A stretch of DNA of 64,000 bases from assembly GCF_022819085.1 (NCBI RefSeq), contig NZ_JALHAG010000001.1, positions 1,385,395 through 1,449,394 on the forward strand, written 5' to 3'. Position 1 is the first letter of the stretch. Every line of letters starts with the position of its first letter. Position numbers and translations under genes: made by a program. This document shows, one piece after another, positions 53,572-61,901 of the stretch. The notes beneath the pieces are model-generated. The model was not told the DNA's origin and did not search any database. It saw only the letters and a program-made list of their open reading frames with translations. Origin of the DNA: Planococcus ruber. GTDB taxonomy: Bacteria; Bacillota; Bacilli; Bacillales_A; Planococcaceae.

Positions 53572-54579
53572 ATGAACGATATCTATTTTAAAAAAGATTA
53601 TGCGCGGCTCTATGAAAAAATCGAGGGCGGCGCAGCGGAAGAGTTTTGCTACGAGGGGCCAGAAGGAACCGTTAAAAATCTATTTATCAAAAGAGAAATT
53701 CCGCTTGAAGTTGAAGGCGGTCCGTATTATGACTTGACGACTCCCTACGGGTACGGTGGCCCGATCATTCTCGACTGCAAAAATGGCGATAGAGACGGGC
53801 TCGCAAAAGCATACGAAGCGGCTTTTCAGCGGTACTGTAATGAAAACAATGTGGTGTGTGAATTTGTCCGATTTCATCCGCTTTTCAATAATGCAGCGGA
53901 TTTCAAAGAATGCTACGAGATCCGTTTCAAAAGAAAAACCATCCAGACCTGGTTGAAAGGATGGGATGATTTGATTCTGCATGAATATTCCTCTTCCTGC
54001 AGACGAGACATTCGGCAGTCGCTGAGAGCGGGGGTGGAATTCCAGGTTGTTCAAAACCCGGACGATCTTCATGATTTTAAAAAGATTTACTATTCGACGA
54101 TGAACCGGAATGATGCAGACTCCATTTACTATTTTGACGATGAATACTTTGAAAACTGCATGAAACTGCTGGGTGAATATCTGGTCACAGTGGAAGTGAT
54201 GTATGAAGGGAAGACAATCGGCATGAGTATCAGCTTTGCTTGCGGCGACGCGATCCATGCCCATCTCACCGGGACGCTGAAAGAATACCACCGGCTAGCG
54301 CCAGCCTATGTGCTGCAATACGCCCTTGCCTTATGGGGAGAAGAACATGGCTACGAACGGATCCATCATGGCGGAGGGAGAACTGGGGAAAAAGACGACA
54401 AACTCTATCAATTTAAAAAGAAATTCAGCAAAAGTGCAGAGCTGGATTATTTTACTGGCCACCGCATCTGGAATCCCGAAGTATATGGGCTTTTATGTGA
54501 AAAGGCGGGGACAGAAATGAGCGGAGACATCTTGCCTGCTTACCGGCTTGCCGCAAAAACTGAAAAGACAATGAGTTGA
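53572..54579 (+). CDS. FemAB/GNAT-like acyltransferase paralogue E
   Basis: 335 residues, ATG 53572, only three bases after the stop of paralogue D, with AAGAGG inside that gene; translation is probably coupled to the broken gene's second half. Shared features: NDIYFKKDYARLYEKIEGG, LTTPYGYGGPII, VRFHPLFNNAADF, EYSSSCRRDIRQSLRAGVEF, IYYFDDEYFENC, HAHLTGTLKEYH and HHGGGRTGEKDDKLYQFKKKFSK, then a LPAYRLA tail. Function as for paralogue A. Confidence 0.75.
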   Translation: MNDIYFKKDYARLYEKIEGGAAEEFCYEGPEGTVKNLFIKREIPLEVEGGPYYDLTTPYGYGGPIILDCKNGDRDGLAKAYEAAFQRYCNENNVVCEFVRFHPLFNNAADFKECYEIRFKRKTIQTWLKGWDDLILHEYSSSCRRDIRQSLRAGVEFQVVQNPDDLHDFKKIYYSTMNRNDADSIYYFDDEYFENCMKLLGEYLVTVEVMYEGKTIGMSISFACGDAIHAHLTGTLKEYHRLAPAYVLQYALALWGEEHGYERIHHGGGRTGEKDDKLYQFKKKFSKSAELDYFTGHRIWNPEVYGLLCEKAGTEMSGDILPAYRLAAKTEKTMS

Positions 54580-54600
54580 TGGGAAAGAGAACCGTTGAAA

Positions 54601-54609
54601 TGGTATAAT
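54601..54609 (+). promoter_or_regulatory. Extended -10 promoter before the VanZ-like gene
   Basis: TGGTATAAT (54601-54609) is an extended -10 element. It overlaps an in-frame ATG at 54608, which argues for the downstream start. Confidence 0.45.
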
Positions 54610-54646
54610 GGAGCCAAAACTGTTGGAAAAAGAGGCTAATCGATTG

Positions 54647-55117
54647 ATGAAAAACATACCAAAAGCAGCTTGGGCGGCTGTCCTGATCTGGATGGCCGTC
54701 ATTTTTTTCTTGTCCCATCAACCTGGGAGCGAATCAGGTGAACTAAGTTCCGCCATTACGGAAAAAATCATTGCTGCAGCTGAACAGATTTCGCCGGCGC
54801 TCGGGTATTCTGTAGAAAAGCTGCATACAATAGTCCGCAAAAGCGCCCATTTTGCAGCTTATCTCCTGCTGGGCATTTTAGCGCTGAATGCGCTTCGAAA
54901 AAGCGGTGCAGCTGGATTCCGCAGTTATGCATTTGCGTTTTGCATAGCAGCGGGATATGCCCTAACCGATGAATTTCATCAGTTGTTTATCCCGGGCAGA
55001 AGCGGTGAAATGCGGGACGTCGGAATCGACAGTGCAGGAGCAGCTGCTGGCCTCCTGCTGTTTTGGCTCTTCCGAAGATGGTTTTTCCCGAAGCGGGATT
55101 CCCGTTCCATAAATTGA
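54647..55117 (+). CDS. VanZ-like membrane protein
   Basis: 156 residues from ATG 54647 (TTG 54644 and ATG 54608 are possible in-frame alternatives; AAAGAGG lies at 54629). VanZ features: WMAVIFFLSHQPG, KSAHFAAYLLLGILALNAL, DEFHQLFIPGRSGEMRDVGIDSAGAAAG (in part DEFHQLFIPGRSGEMRDV). Four membrane helices. VanZ proteins affect teicoplanin tolerance in enterococci, by an unknown route; most homologues are general cell-envelope proteins. Its position before the polysaccharide genes fits that. Confidence 0.85.
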   Translation: MKNIPKAAWAAVLIWMAVIFFLSHQPGSESGELSSAITEKIIAAAEQISPALGYSVEKLHTIVRKSAHFAAYLLLGILALNALRKSGAAGFRSYAFAFCIAAGYALTDEFHQLFIPGRSGEMRDVGIDSAGAAAGLLLFWLFRRWFFPKRDSRSIN

Positions 55118-55127
55118 ATTCCTCTTG

Positions 55128-55160
55128 AAAAAAATCGTTCCTGTTAAGGGACGATTTTTT
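55128..55160 (+). terminator. Intrinsic terminator of the VanZ-like gene
   Basis: AAATCGTTCC (55132-55141) and GGGACGATTT (55148-55157), one wobble, with T run after and A run before. Confidence 0.85.
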
Positions 55161-55316
55161 ACATTAAATATTTTTTCTATTATTTACAGCAGAAACCGTC
55201 CAATAACCTAAAGAATTTAAAATTATTAGATAATTTCGGCTATTTAACTTTAATTTAACCTAAGCCATTTAGTATAGGAAGTCATTAGAAATCCTTGGAG
55301 CAGGAGGAGGACCACT

Positions 55317-56378
55317 ATGATATTTATAACAGGCGGAGCGGGATTCATTGGCAGCCATGCGGCAGTTGAATTGCTGGAAGCGGGTCATGGAATTGTTGTG
55401 GCGGATACGTTGATCAACAGCCAGAGCGAAGCCATCCGGCGCATTAAAAGTATCACAGGCAAAGACTTTCCTTTCTATCAAGTCAATCTGTTGGATTATA
55501 AGAAATTGAACGAAATCTTCACTTTGCATCCCATTTCGGCAGTCATGCATTTTGCGGGGCTGAAATCGGCGGCGGAATCCGAGGCGGATCCGCTCGCTTA
55601 TTACCGAAATAATTTAGCGGGTACGTTGTACTTATGTGAAATCATGAAGAGGCACGGGGTTAAAAAACTGATTTTCAGCTCCTCGGCGATGGTTTACGAT
55701 GTATCAGATGATACGCCGCTCATCGAAGAATCGCCGCTCGCTGCTTCAAATCCGTATGGGCGCAGCAAATCGATGACGGAAGAAGTCCTGAAAGATTTAC
55801 TCGTCTCGGATCCTGAATGGCGCATCGCGGTGCTTCGTTATTTTAATCCGATTGGAGCGCATGAAAGCGGGCTGCTCGGAGAGGAGCCGAAAGGCAAGCC
55901 GAACAATCTGATGCCGTTCATTACGCAAGTGGCTGTAGGAAGGCGGAAAGTGGTGCAAGTATTCGGCGACGATTACGATACCCATGACGGCACCGGAGTC
56001 CGTGACTATATCCACGTTACCGATCTGGTGAAAGGGCATGTGAAAGCGCTGGATTATTTAGAGACGCATGAAGGGCTTGAAATCTTCAATTTAGGGACCG
56101 GAAAAGGCTATTCCGTATTAGATTTGATCCGCACCTTCTCTTTAGCAACGGGCATTGATGTGCCTTATCAAATTGCTCCCCGACGGAGCGGAGATGCTGC
56201 CTGCTATTGGGCAGATCCTTCAAAAGCCCAATCGGTCTTAGATTGGAAAGCGGAAAGAGATTTAATGCAAATGTGCCGCGATTCCTGGAACTGGCAGGCG
56301 AAAAATCCCTTTGGCTATAAAGAATCGATGCATCCTGCGGCCTCCTTTTTAGGGCGGGAGTTGGATAAAGCTTTTTAA
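55317..56378 (+). CDS. galE: UDP-glucose 4-epimerase-like NAD-dependent epimerase 1
   Basis: 353 residues, ATG 55317 after GCAGGAGGAGG. Rossmann motif TGGAGFIG (about 5-12), FSSSAMVYD (catalytic Ser region, about 118, with Met where GalE has Thr), and YGRSK (Tyr about 147). Substrate-side NLMPFITQVAVGRRKVVQVFGDDYDTHDGTGVRDYIHV is GalE-like. It interconverts UDP-glucose/UDP-galactose or the N-acetyl forms, supplying sugars for surface polysaccharide. The C-terminal 15 residues extend beyond usual GalE. A second epimerase follows, so the two may have different substrate preference. Confidence 0.85.
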   Translation: MIFITGGAGFIGSHAAVELLEAGHGIVVADTLINSQSEAIRRIKSITGKDFPFYQVNLLDYKKLNEIFTLHPISAVMHFAGLKSAAESEADPLAYYRNNLAGTLYLCEIMKRHGVKKLIFSSSAMVYDVSDDTPLIEESPLAASNPYGRSKSMTEEVLKDLLVSDPEWRIAVLRYFNPIGAHESGLLGEEPKGKPNNLMPFITQVAVGRRKVVQVFGDDYDTHDGTGVRDYIHVTDLVKGHVKALDYLETHEGLEIFNLGTGKGYSVLDLIRTFSLATGIDVPYQIAPRRSGDAACYWADPSKAQSVLDWKAERDLMQMCRDSWNWQAKNPFGYKESMHPAASFLGRELDKAF

Positions 56379-56513
56379 ATCTGAATGGTTGGGAGGGGCA
56401 GTGGGTTCACGCTGCCCCTTATTCGAGAGGAATTGCCCATTCCGCCCCAAAATATGCTATGCTTTTCACATATTTTGTAAAAACTAAACGTCTGAAAAAT
56501 AAAGGGGAATTTG

Positions 56514-57497
56514 ATGTCTATTCTGATTTGTGGAGGCGCCGGCTATATCGGCAGCCATACGGTAAAAGAATTAATCGGCAATTATGAGGTCGTCGTACTC
56601 GATAATCTGACTACAGGGTTTCCTGTCCTGCTGGATGAAAAAGCGACCTTCATTCATGGAGATTTAGGCGATGAGGAAACGTTGGACCGAGTCTTCCAAG
56701 AGCATAGCATCGAAGCGGTTTTCCATTTCGCAGCCAATAGCCTGGTAGGCGAATCTGTCGCGCAGCCCTTAAAATATTATGAAAACAATGTCGGGTCTAC
56801 GATTACGCTCTTGAAAAAAATGGTGGAATACGGCTTGGATAAATTCATCTTTTCTTCTACGGCAGCGACGTATGGAATTCCGGACAGCGCAATCATTACA
56901 GAAGAAAATCCGGTCCGTCCAATCAATCCATATGGCCGTTCGAAATTGATGGTTGAACGGATTCTTGCAGATACGGCGAAAGCGCATGATTTCAAGTACG
57001 TCATTTTGCGGTATTTTAATGCAGCAGGCGCGCATGCTTCTGGAGAAATTGGAGAAAGCCACGATCCTGAAAGCCATTTAATCCCGATTATCTTGCAGCA
57101 TCTGCTTGGAGAACGCGAAAAGATTTCGGTTTTCGGCACCGATTATGAGACGCCGGACGGCACCTGCATCCGGGACTATATCCATGTCACTGATTTAGCA
57201 AATGCGCATATTTTAGCCTACGAAGGATTGGTCAAGGGGAAAGTGGAGAATGAGATTTTCAATTTGGGCAATGGTTCCGGCTATTCCGTAAAAGAAGTGA
57301 TCGGTCTTTGCGAGCAGATTTCCGGCAAAAAAGCAGCAGTTGAATGGACTGAGCGCCGCCCCGGCGATCCTGCCGTATTGGTCGCATCTTCCAAAAAAAT
57401 TCAGGACATCCTTGGTTGGACCCCGAAATACAATTTAGAAGAAATGATCCAGAGCGCTTGGGCTTGGCACAGCAAAAGCTATAATCGCCAAATTTAA
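56514..57497 (+). CDS. galE: UDP-glucose 4-epimerase 2
   Basis: 327 residues from ATG 56514 after AAAGGGGAATTTG. CGGAGYIGSH (about 6), FSSTAATYG (about 117), YGRSK (Tyr about 142), RYFNAAGAHASGEIGE and GTCIRDYIHVTDLANAH are classic GalE. Makes UDP-galactose (or UDP-GalNAc) for the polysaccharide. It is about 135 bases after the first epimerase gene and followed by its own terminator, so the two could be separately controlled. Confidence 0.9.
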   Translation: MSILICGGAGYIGSHTVKELIGNYEVVVLDNLTTGFPVLLDEKATFIHGDLGDEETLDRVFQEHSIEAVFHFAANSLVGESVAQPLKYYENNVGSTITLLKKMVEYGLDKFIFSSTAATYGIPDSAIITEENPVRPINPYGRSKLMVERILADTAKAHDFKYVILRYFNAAGAHASGEIGESHDPESHLIPIILQHLLGEREKISVFGTDYETPDGTCIRDYIHVTDLANAHILAYEGLVKGKVENEIFNLGNGSGYSVKEVIGLCEQISGKKAAVEWTERRPGDPAVLVASSKKIQDILGWTPKYNLEEMIQSAWAWHSKSYNRQI

Positions 57498-57530
57498 TCG
57501 AGCCGAAAGAAACTTTTCAATGGATCTGGC

Positions 57531-57563
57531 AGTCTACCCTTATAAAAGGGCAGGCTGTTTTTT
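57531..57563 (+). terminator. Intrinsic terminator of the second epimerase gene
   Basis: AGTCTACCCTT (57531-57541) pairs at 10 of 11 positions with AAGGGCAGGCT (57546-57556), followed by six T. Confidence 0.75.
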
Positions 57564-57647
57564 CTTACACCCCCTTCTTGCTCCTTTCGTATGAAACGAT
57601 TTTAGTCCTTCTAACTATAAAAAGATGAATTTATTTCAAATATTTTC

Positions 57648-57685
57648 AGAATTATTAGTTATTTCAGTTAAATTCGTATTATAAT
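57648..57685 (+). promoter_or_regulatory. Promoter region with CAGAATTATTAG element
   Basis: CAGAATTATTAG (57648-57659), 20-base gap, TATAAT (57680-57685). Same layout as before GNAT paralogues B and D. It would drive the glycosyltransferase gene. Confidence 0.45.
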
Positions 57686-57804
57686 GATTTTATTAGCAAT
57701 AAAACCTATGTCCATTCAGCCATATTTTCTTTATAATGAACCAAATCATTTGTAGAAGCAGTCTTTTGCAATTCACCTAAGCATTGGGAAGTGGAGTGAT
57801 GGAG

Positions 57805-59001
57805 ATGCAAATTGATCATTTTGTGGTAGCGCCGTCTGGCATTGGAGATGACGCATTAAAGTATAGAAGGCACCGGCTCGTCGAAAAATTGCTGGGGGAT
57901 CCGGATACGGGGAAAGTCTTCTGGATCTCGCCGATAGAGACAGGCAATAAAGGAGAACTTTTCAGGAAAGAAAAGCGCTGGAGAAGAGTGGACCAGTCAG
58001 AAAAACTGGTAGAGCTGAAAATCAATGACTATAAAAATATCATCACTCTACAAAGCGGAATGGCGCTTTCTACTTTCAAAAAAATTGTTAAGGAAGTCAG
58101 CAGGGCAGAGAAACGGATTCTCTGGTTCACTTATCCGGGTTTCAGCGATTTGGCGGCTGCCGCAAAATGGAATCGCATTGTTTACGATTGCAGTGATTCC
58201 TGGGGGAGCACGTGGGTACAGCCGAGGGGCCTGAAACGAGTGAAACCGGCTGTCTTAAAAAAAATGATCCAGCTGTCCGAGAGAAGAGTGGCGAAGAGCA
58301 GTGCTGTCCGCTTTGCGAGTTCGCAATTTTTGGGGGATAAAATCGAGCGCATCACAGGCGAACCGGCTGCCATTATTGAAAATGGAGTGGAATACAATGA
58401 CTTTGCCAATGCCGCCACTGCTGAATTGGCGGAAATTCCTTCGCCGAGATTCGGATTCATAGGCGGCATCAAAAGCAAACTCGACTTTGAGCTTCTCTAC
58501 GAATTGGCGATTACAGCGCCGTCAGTCCAGCTTGTACTTGTCGGGCCCGCAGCGAAAGAAAAAAATGAATCGCTCGATAAGCTGTTGTCTTTGAGAAATG
58601 TCCATAGCCTGGGCGGCGTGAAATACACCAAAGTTCCGGAATATATAAAAGCCATGGATGTCGGCCTGCTTCCTTACAAGAAAATCGAATACAATCAAGC
58701 TGTCAGTCCGTTAAAGATGTTCGAATACTTAGCGGCTGGAATTCCGGTAGTCGGCATTGGGGTGCCCACTACTGAAAAGTATCAGCAGGCGGGCGTCTAT
58801 TCCTATGCAAAGAGCGATTTGGAGTTTATTTCTGAATGCCTCAAAAGCATTAAGCTGAGAAATTCGGATAGTTTGATTCAAGAAAGGCAAAAAACAGCGA
58901 AGCAGCAGGACTGGGATGAGAAGCTTTCGTTGATGATCCATCTCGCCAAAGATCCTTTATATGAGGAGAATGCTAACCTCTTAAATAATCTGAATTATTA
59001 G
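57805..59001 (+). CDS. Glycosyltransferase, GT-B (family 4-like)
   Basis: 398 residues from ATG 57805, eight bases after GTGGAG; ATG 57799 is an in-frame alternative. N-terminal half carries the acceptor-side domain; the C-terminal half has GFIGGIKSKLDFELL (about 216), VQLVLVGPA (about 240) and NQAVSPLKMFEYLAAGIPVVG (about 300), the donor-binding region with Glu near SPLKMFEYLA. No signal peptide; peripheral on the inner membrane face. It adds a sugar to a lipid-linked or wall polysaccharide. TuaH-like teichuronic acid enzymes look similar, but I cannot assign the product. Confidence 0.82.
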   Translation: MQIDHFVVAPSGIGDDALKYRRHRLVEKLLGDPDTGKVFWISPIETGNKGELFRKEKRWRRVDQSEKLVELKINDYKNIITLQSGMALSTFKKIVKEVSRAEKRILWFTYPGFSDLAAAAKWNRIVYDCSDSWGSTWVQPRGLKRVKPAVLKKMIQLSERRVAKSSAVRFASSQFLGDKIERITGEPAAIIENGVEYNDFANAATAELAEIPSPRFGFIGGIKSKLDFELLYELAITAPSVQLVLVGPAAKEKNESLDKLLSLRNVHSLGGVKYTKVPEYIKAMDVGLLPYKKIEYNQAVSPLKMFEYLAAGIPVVGIGVPTTEKYQQAGVYSYAKSDLEFISECLKSIKLRNSDSLIQERQKTAKQQDWDEKLSLMIHLAKDPLYEENANLLNNLNY

Positions 59002-59002
59002 A
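58985..59002. repeat. 18-bp element ATAATCTGAATTATTAGA, copy 2
   Basis: Identical to 35515-35532. It spans the last codons and stop of the glycosyltransferase gene and lies 84 bases before the Wzz-type gene. Confidence 0.6.
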
Positions 59003-59085
59003 TTTAATTTTGAAAATGAAGATTTAGGGATTCTATTGGCCTATATAAACTAAAAAAGAAATTTAGGAGCAAAGGGGACAGCGGT

Positions 59086-59823
59086 ATGATTGAAGAAATA
59101 AACTTGCGCACGGTATATGGAATTATTAAAAAGAGGATTTTGATGATTATCAGCCTGGTCATTTTAGCTGCAGTATTGGCAGGGGCAGCGACCATTTATC
59201 TTGTGACGCCCATCTATCAGACTTCGACCCAGATTCTCATCAATTCCGAGCAAAGCGAAACGATGCCTATTACCAATACAGACATCCAAACAAATCTTCA
59301 GTTGATCAATACGTACAGCGTCATCATTAAAACGCCTTTTATATTGGACCAGGTCATCGAACGCTTGGGCTTAACGGTGACAGCGGAAGAATTGACAAAT
59401 AAAATAACCGTGAATTCCGCATCCGAGTCTCAAGTCATCGATATCTCAGTAAGAGATGCGAATGCGGCCGAAGGCGTCAGAATCGCAAATATGATTGCGA
59501 CGGTTTTCCAGGCGGAAATCGAAGAATTGATGAATGTAGACAATGTCAATATTCTTTCAACTGCTACACTGAGTGAAAATCCGGAACCGGTTGAGCCTAA
59601 TCTGGTGATGAATATTGCAGCAGCCGCTGCAGGCGGGCTTGTCCTCGGCCTCGGCATCGCTTTCTTATTGGCCTTTTTAGACACTACGGTGAAAAGCGAG
59701 GAAGATGTGGAGGAATTGCTCGGACTGCCGATACTTGGCGTCGTATCTCCGATGAATGACAGCCATAAAGTCCGAAAGATTGAACAAATATCTCTTAAGG
59801 AAAAGGAGGCGTTTAGAGCATGA
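59086..59823 (+). CDS. Polysaccharide co-polymerase / kinase modulator (Wzz, CapA/YveK type)
   Basis: 245 residues, ATG 59086 after GGAGCAAAGGGG. Two membrane helices at about 18-38 and 172-195 flank an extracellular domain (EINLRTVYGIIKKR before the first helix; PxxPxxP-like NPEPVEPN before the second). The cytosolic tail (about 196-245) is the activator region for the tyrosine kinase encoded next. It sets chain length and activates the kinase. Its 3' end overlaps the kinase gene by four bases (ATGA). Confidence 0.9.
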   Translation: MIEEINLRTVYGIIKKRILMIISLVILAAVLAGAATIYLVTPIYQTSTQILINSEQSETMPITNTDIQTNLQLINTYSVIIKTPFILDQVIERLGLTVTAEELTNKITVNSASESQVIDISVRDANAAEGVRIANMIATVFQAEIEELMNVDNVNILSTATLSENPEPVEPNLVMNIAAAAAGGLVLGLGIAFLLAFLDTTVKSEEDVEELLGLPILGVVSPMNDSHKVRKIEQISLKEKEAFRA

Positions 59824-60506
59824 GCAAATCGAAAAAGAAAGTAGATCGGACTGGCAGAAAGCTTGTAGCGTATACGATGCCGAAAAGCTTCGTTTCAGAA
59901 CAATTCCGGAATGTCCGGACGAATATTCATTTTTCAACGCCGGACAAAGAAATCCGGTCGCTTGCGATTACTTCCGCAGCTCCGGGAGAAGGCAAGTCCA
60001 CCGCTGCCGCCAACTTGGCCGTCGTTTTTGCACAGGAAGGCAAGAAAGTTCTCTTGATCGACGGCGACATGCGAAAACCCACGATGCATCATACGTTTGA
60101 AATCCGCAATACCGTCGGACTCTCAAGCGTATTGACTCGCCGCTTGCCGGTGGAGGCAGCGATTAAAAAAGGGCCGATCAGCGGCTTGCATTTACTGACA
60201 TGCGGACCGATTCCTCCTAATCCGGCTGAGCTGCTGGCTTCAGAAACGATGGCTCAGCTGATTCAGCATTTAGGGAAATCCTACGATTTGGTCATCTTTG
60301 ATTCGCCCCCGATTTTATCCGTAGCGGATGGGAAATTGATTGCGGACCATTGTGAAGGCACGGTTTTAATCATCAATTCGGGCACCACTGAAAAACGCGG
60401 CGCGCTGAAAGCGAAGGAAATGATTGAAATGACAAGCAGCAAACTTCTGGGAATCGTCCTTAATAATTTTACTCCAACGAAAGAAACTTATTATTATCAA
60501 TATTAA
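59820..60506 (+). CDS. Capsular/exopolysaccharide tyrosine kinase (CpsD/CapB/YwqD type)
   Basis: 228 residues. Bacterial tyrosine kinase with Walker A SAAPGEGKST (about 52-61), Walker A' LLIDGDMRKP (about 76-85) and Walker B LVIFDSPP (about 157-164). The C-terminus TKETYYYQY is the tyrosine cluster that is autophosphorylated. Works with the Wzz-type partner to control polymer length and export. No cognate PHP-type phosphatase gene (YwqE/CpsB) is present in the window. Confidence 0.92.
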   Translation: MSKSKKKVDRTGRKLVAYTMPKSFVSEQFRNVRTNIHFSTPDKEIRSLAITSAAPGEGKSTAAANLAVVFAQEGKKVLLIDGDMRKPTMHHTFEIRNTVGLSSVLTRRLPVEAAIKKGPISGLHLLTCGPIPPNPAELLASETMAQLIQHLGKSYDLVIFDSPPILSVADGKLIADHCEGTVLIINSGTTEKRGALKAKEMIEMTSSKLLGIVLNNFTPTKETYYYQY

Positions 60507-60563
60507 AAGCCGTAGGAAGCCGCAGCTGGAAGGAAATCCACCTCCTTTGGCAAACGGCTTTTC
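60506..60563 (+). terminator. Probable terminator after the kinase gene
   Basis: AAAAGCCGT (60506-60514) pairs with ACGGCTTTT (60555-60563); the long loop can form an inner hairpin (GGAAATCC... CTCCTT region). Confidence 0.65.
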
Positions 60564-60730
60564 TATTGCCTTTAAATATTAGAAAATTCAAATAATATAT
60601 TTTAAATTATGCATTTCTCTGATAATATTAAATATATGATATTTACTAAGAGGGGCGTGGGAATTCTCCTAAAACAAAATGGCAACTGTTCTAAAGAACA
60701 TCATTTATTCAAAGCCGAAGGAGGATCCAA

Positions 60731-61861
60731 TTGGAGAATGCAAAATGGTTGAGGTGGATGGTCGTTTTTTTGGGAATTATGGGAGTTAGTTATTTGCTTT
60801 ATATGAACTTGAATAATTCGGAAGGTACGGAGGAACCGGAGGATGAAAAGGCGGTGGCGGATAAGAACGGTTTAGTAGGAGATGGTATAGCGGATGATAC
60901 TGCGGCGCTGCAAGCAGCCATTGATGCTGTGCCGCCGGGAGGGACGCTGAAATTGCCTGCTGGCACCTATAAAGTGAGCCGGAATCCAGCTTTAAAGGCT
61001 GTCACGGGATACGGGGAAAGCCACTTTGCACTTGAAATCACCCAGCCTCTCACAATTGAAATGGATGAAGTGACAATCCAATCGGAAACGGACGGGCGAT
61101 ACGGGATCTTTTGGATCCATGATACGGCGGATGTCCATTTGAAGGGGGGCGCGCTCATCGGGGATAAATTTCCGCATGATGCCGAATTGACTTCGAATAT
61201 CGCGGTGCTCTTGCATGAAACACAAAACAGTACGATTGAAAATACGTACACGAAAAACCACTCGCAAGGAATCCATTTGCATGATGCGGACAATAATTTA
61301 ATCCGAAACGTCACTTCGGAATACAACTACGGCTCCGGCATTATTAATTTCTCATCCAACAATAACATCATTGATTCCTGCACGGTAAGGAATTCAAGCG
61401 ATGGCCATCTTTCCTTGTATGGGGTCGGCGAAAACAATACCGTAGTCAATTGCGTAGTCACGGAAGACCGGCCGGACCACACAATTGAACAAGGGATTAC
61501 AGTCGAAAGCGAAAAAAACAGCCGCATTGAAAACAATACCGTCAACGGGTTTTATTATGGCATTGATATCAAAAATGGCGCTGAATGGAATATCATCACT
61601 TCCAATAACGTTTTTGACAACGAATACAATATCGCAATCCGCCCGGGAGACGGCGGCGAAAACCTTTTGACGCCAAGCCATGACATTGTCATCACCAATA
61701 ATTTTGCGACCAACCCGCGAGGCGACTCGCATTTCGGGATTTTCGTCGATATCGGAGAAGGGCATGTCATTACAGGCAATACCGTAAACAAAGGAAATTT
61801 AATCATCTCAGATTCAGACATGTTTGCGAAATATGAAAAGCAAAATTTTTATGTGGATTGA
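60731..61861 (+). CDS. Membrane-anchored right-handed beta-helix (pectate-lyase-3-like) protein
   Basis: 376 residues from TTG 60731, five bases after AAGGAGGA. A single membrane helix at about 9-26 (WMVVFLGIMGVSYLLYMNL) with an acidic linker (EGTEEPEDEK) puts the rest outside the cell. GLVGDGIADDTAALQAAIDAVPPGG is the Pectate_lyase_3 entry motif; residues 100-360 are a series of beta-helix coils with the N-ladder phrases NNLIRNVTSE, NNIIDSCTV, NNTVVNCVV and SRIENNTV. Such proteins cut or epimerise polysaccharides. Position in the polysaccharide region suggests processing of the polymer made here; no catalytic residue can be assigned. Confidence 0.82.
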   Translation: MENAKWLRWMVVFLGIMGVSYLLYMNLNNSEGTEEPEDEKAVADKNGLVGDGIADDTAALQAAIDAVPPGGTLKLPAGTYKVSRNPALKAVTGYGESHFALEITQPLTIEMDEVTIQSETDGRYGIFWIHDTADVHLKGGALIGDKFPHDAELTSNIAVLLHETQNSTIENTYTKNHSQGIHLHDADNNLIRNVTSEYNYGSGIINFSSNNNIIDSCTVRNSSDGHLSLYGVGENNTVVNCVVTEDRPDHTIEQGITVESEKNSRIENNTVNGFYYGIDIKNGAEWNIITSNNVFDNEYNIAIRPGDGGENLLTPSHDIVITNNFATNPRGDSHFGIFVDIGEGHVITGNTVNKGNLIISDSDMFAKYEKQNFYVD

Positions 61862-61901
61862 CTTTAATGAAAAGTAGGCAAAGAGATGAAGGGGTGTTGG
61901 T

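Larger units (their letters stand above)
57498..57804. other. 307-bp intergenic region
   Basis: Carries the galE terminator (57531-57563), then an AT-rich part with the CAGAATTATTAG element (57648-57659) and TATAAT (57680-57685), and about 110 bases of untranslated leader. No gene seen. Confidence 0.6.
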
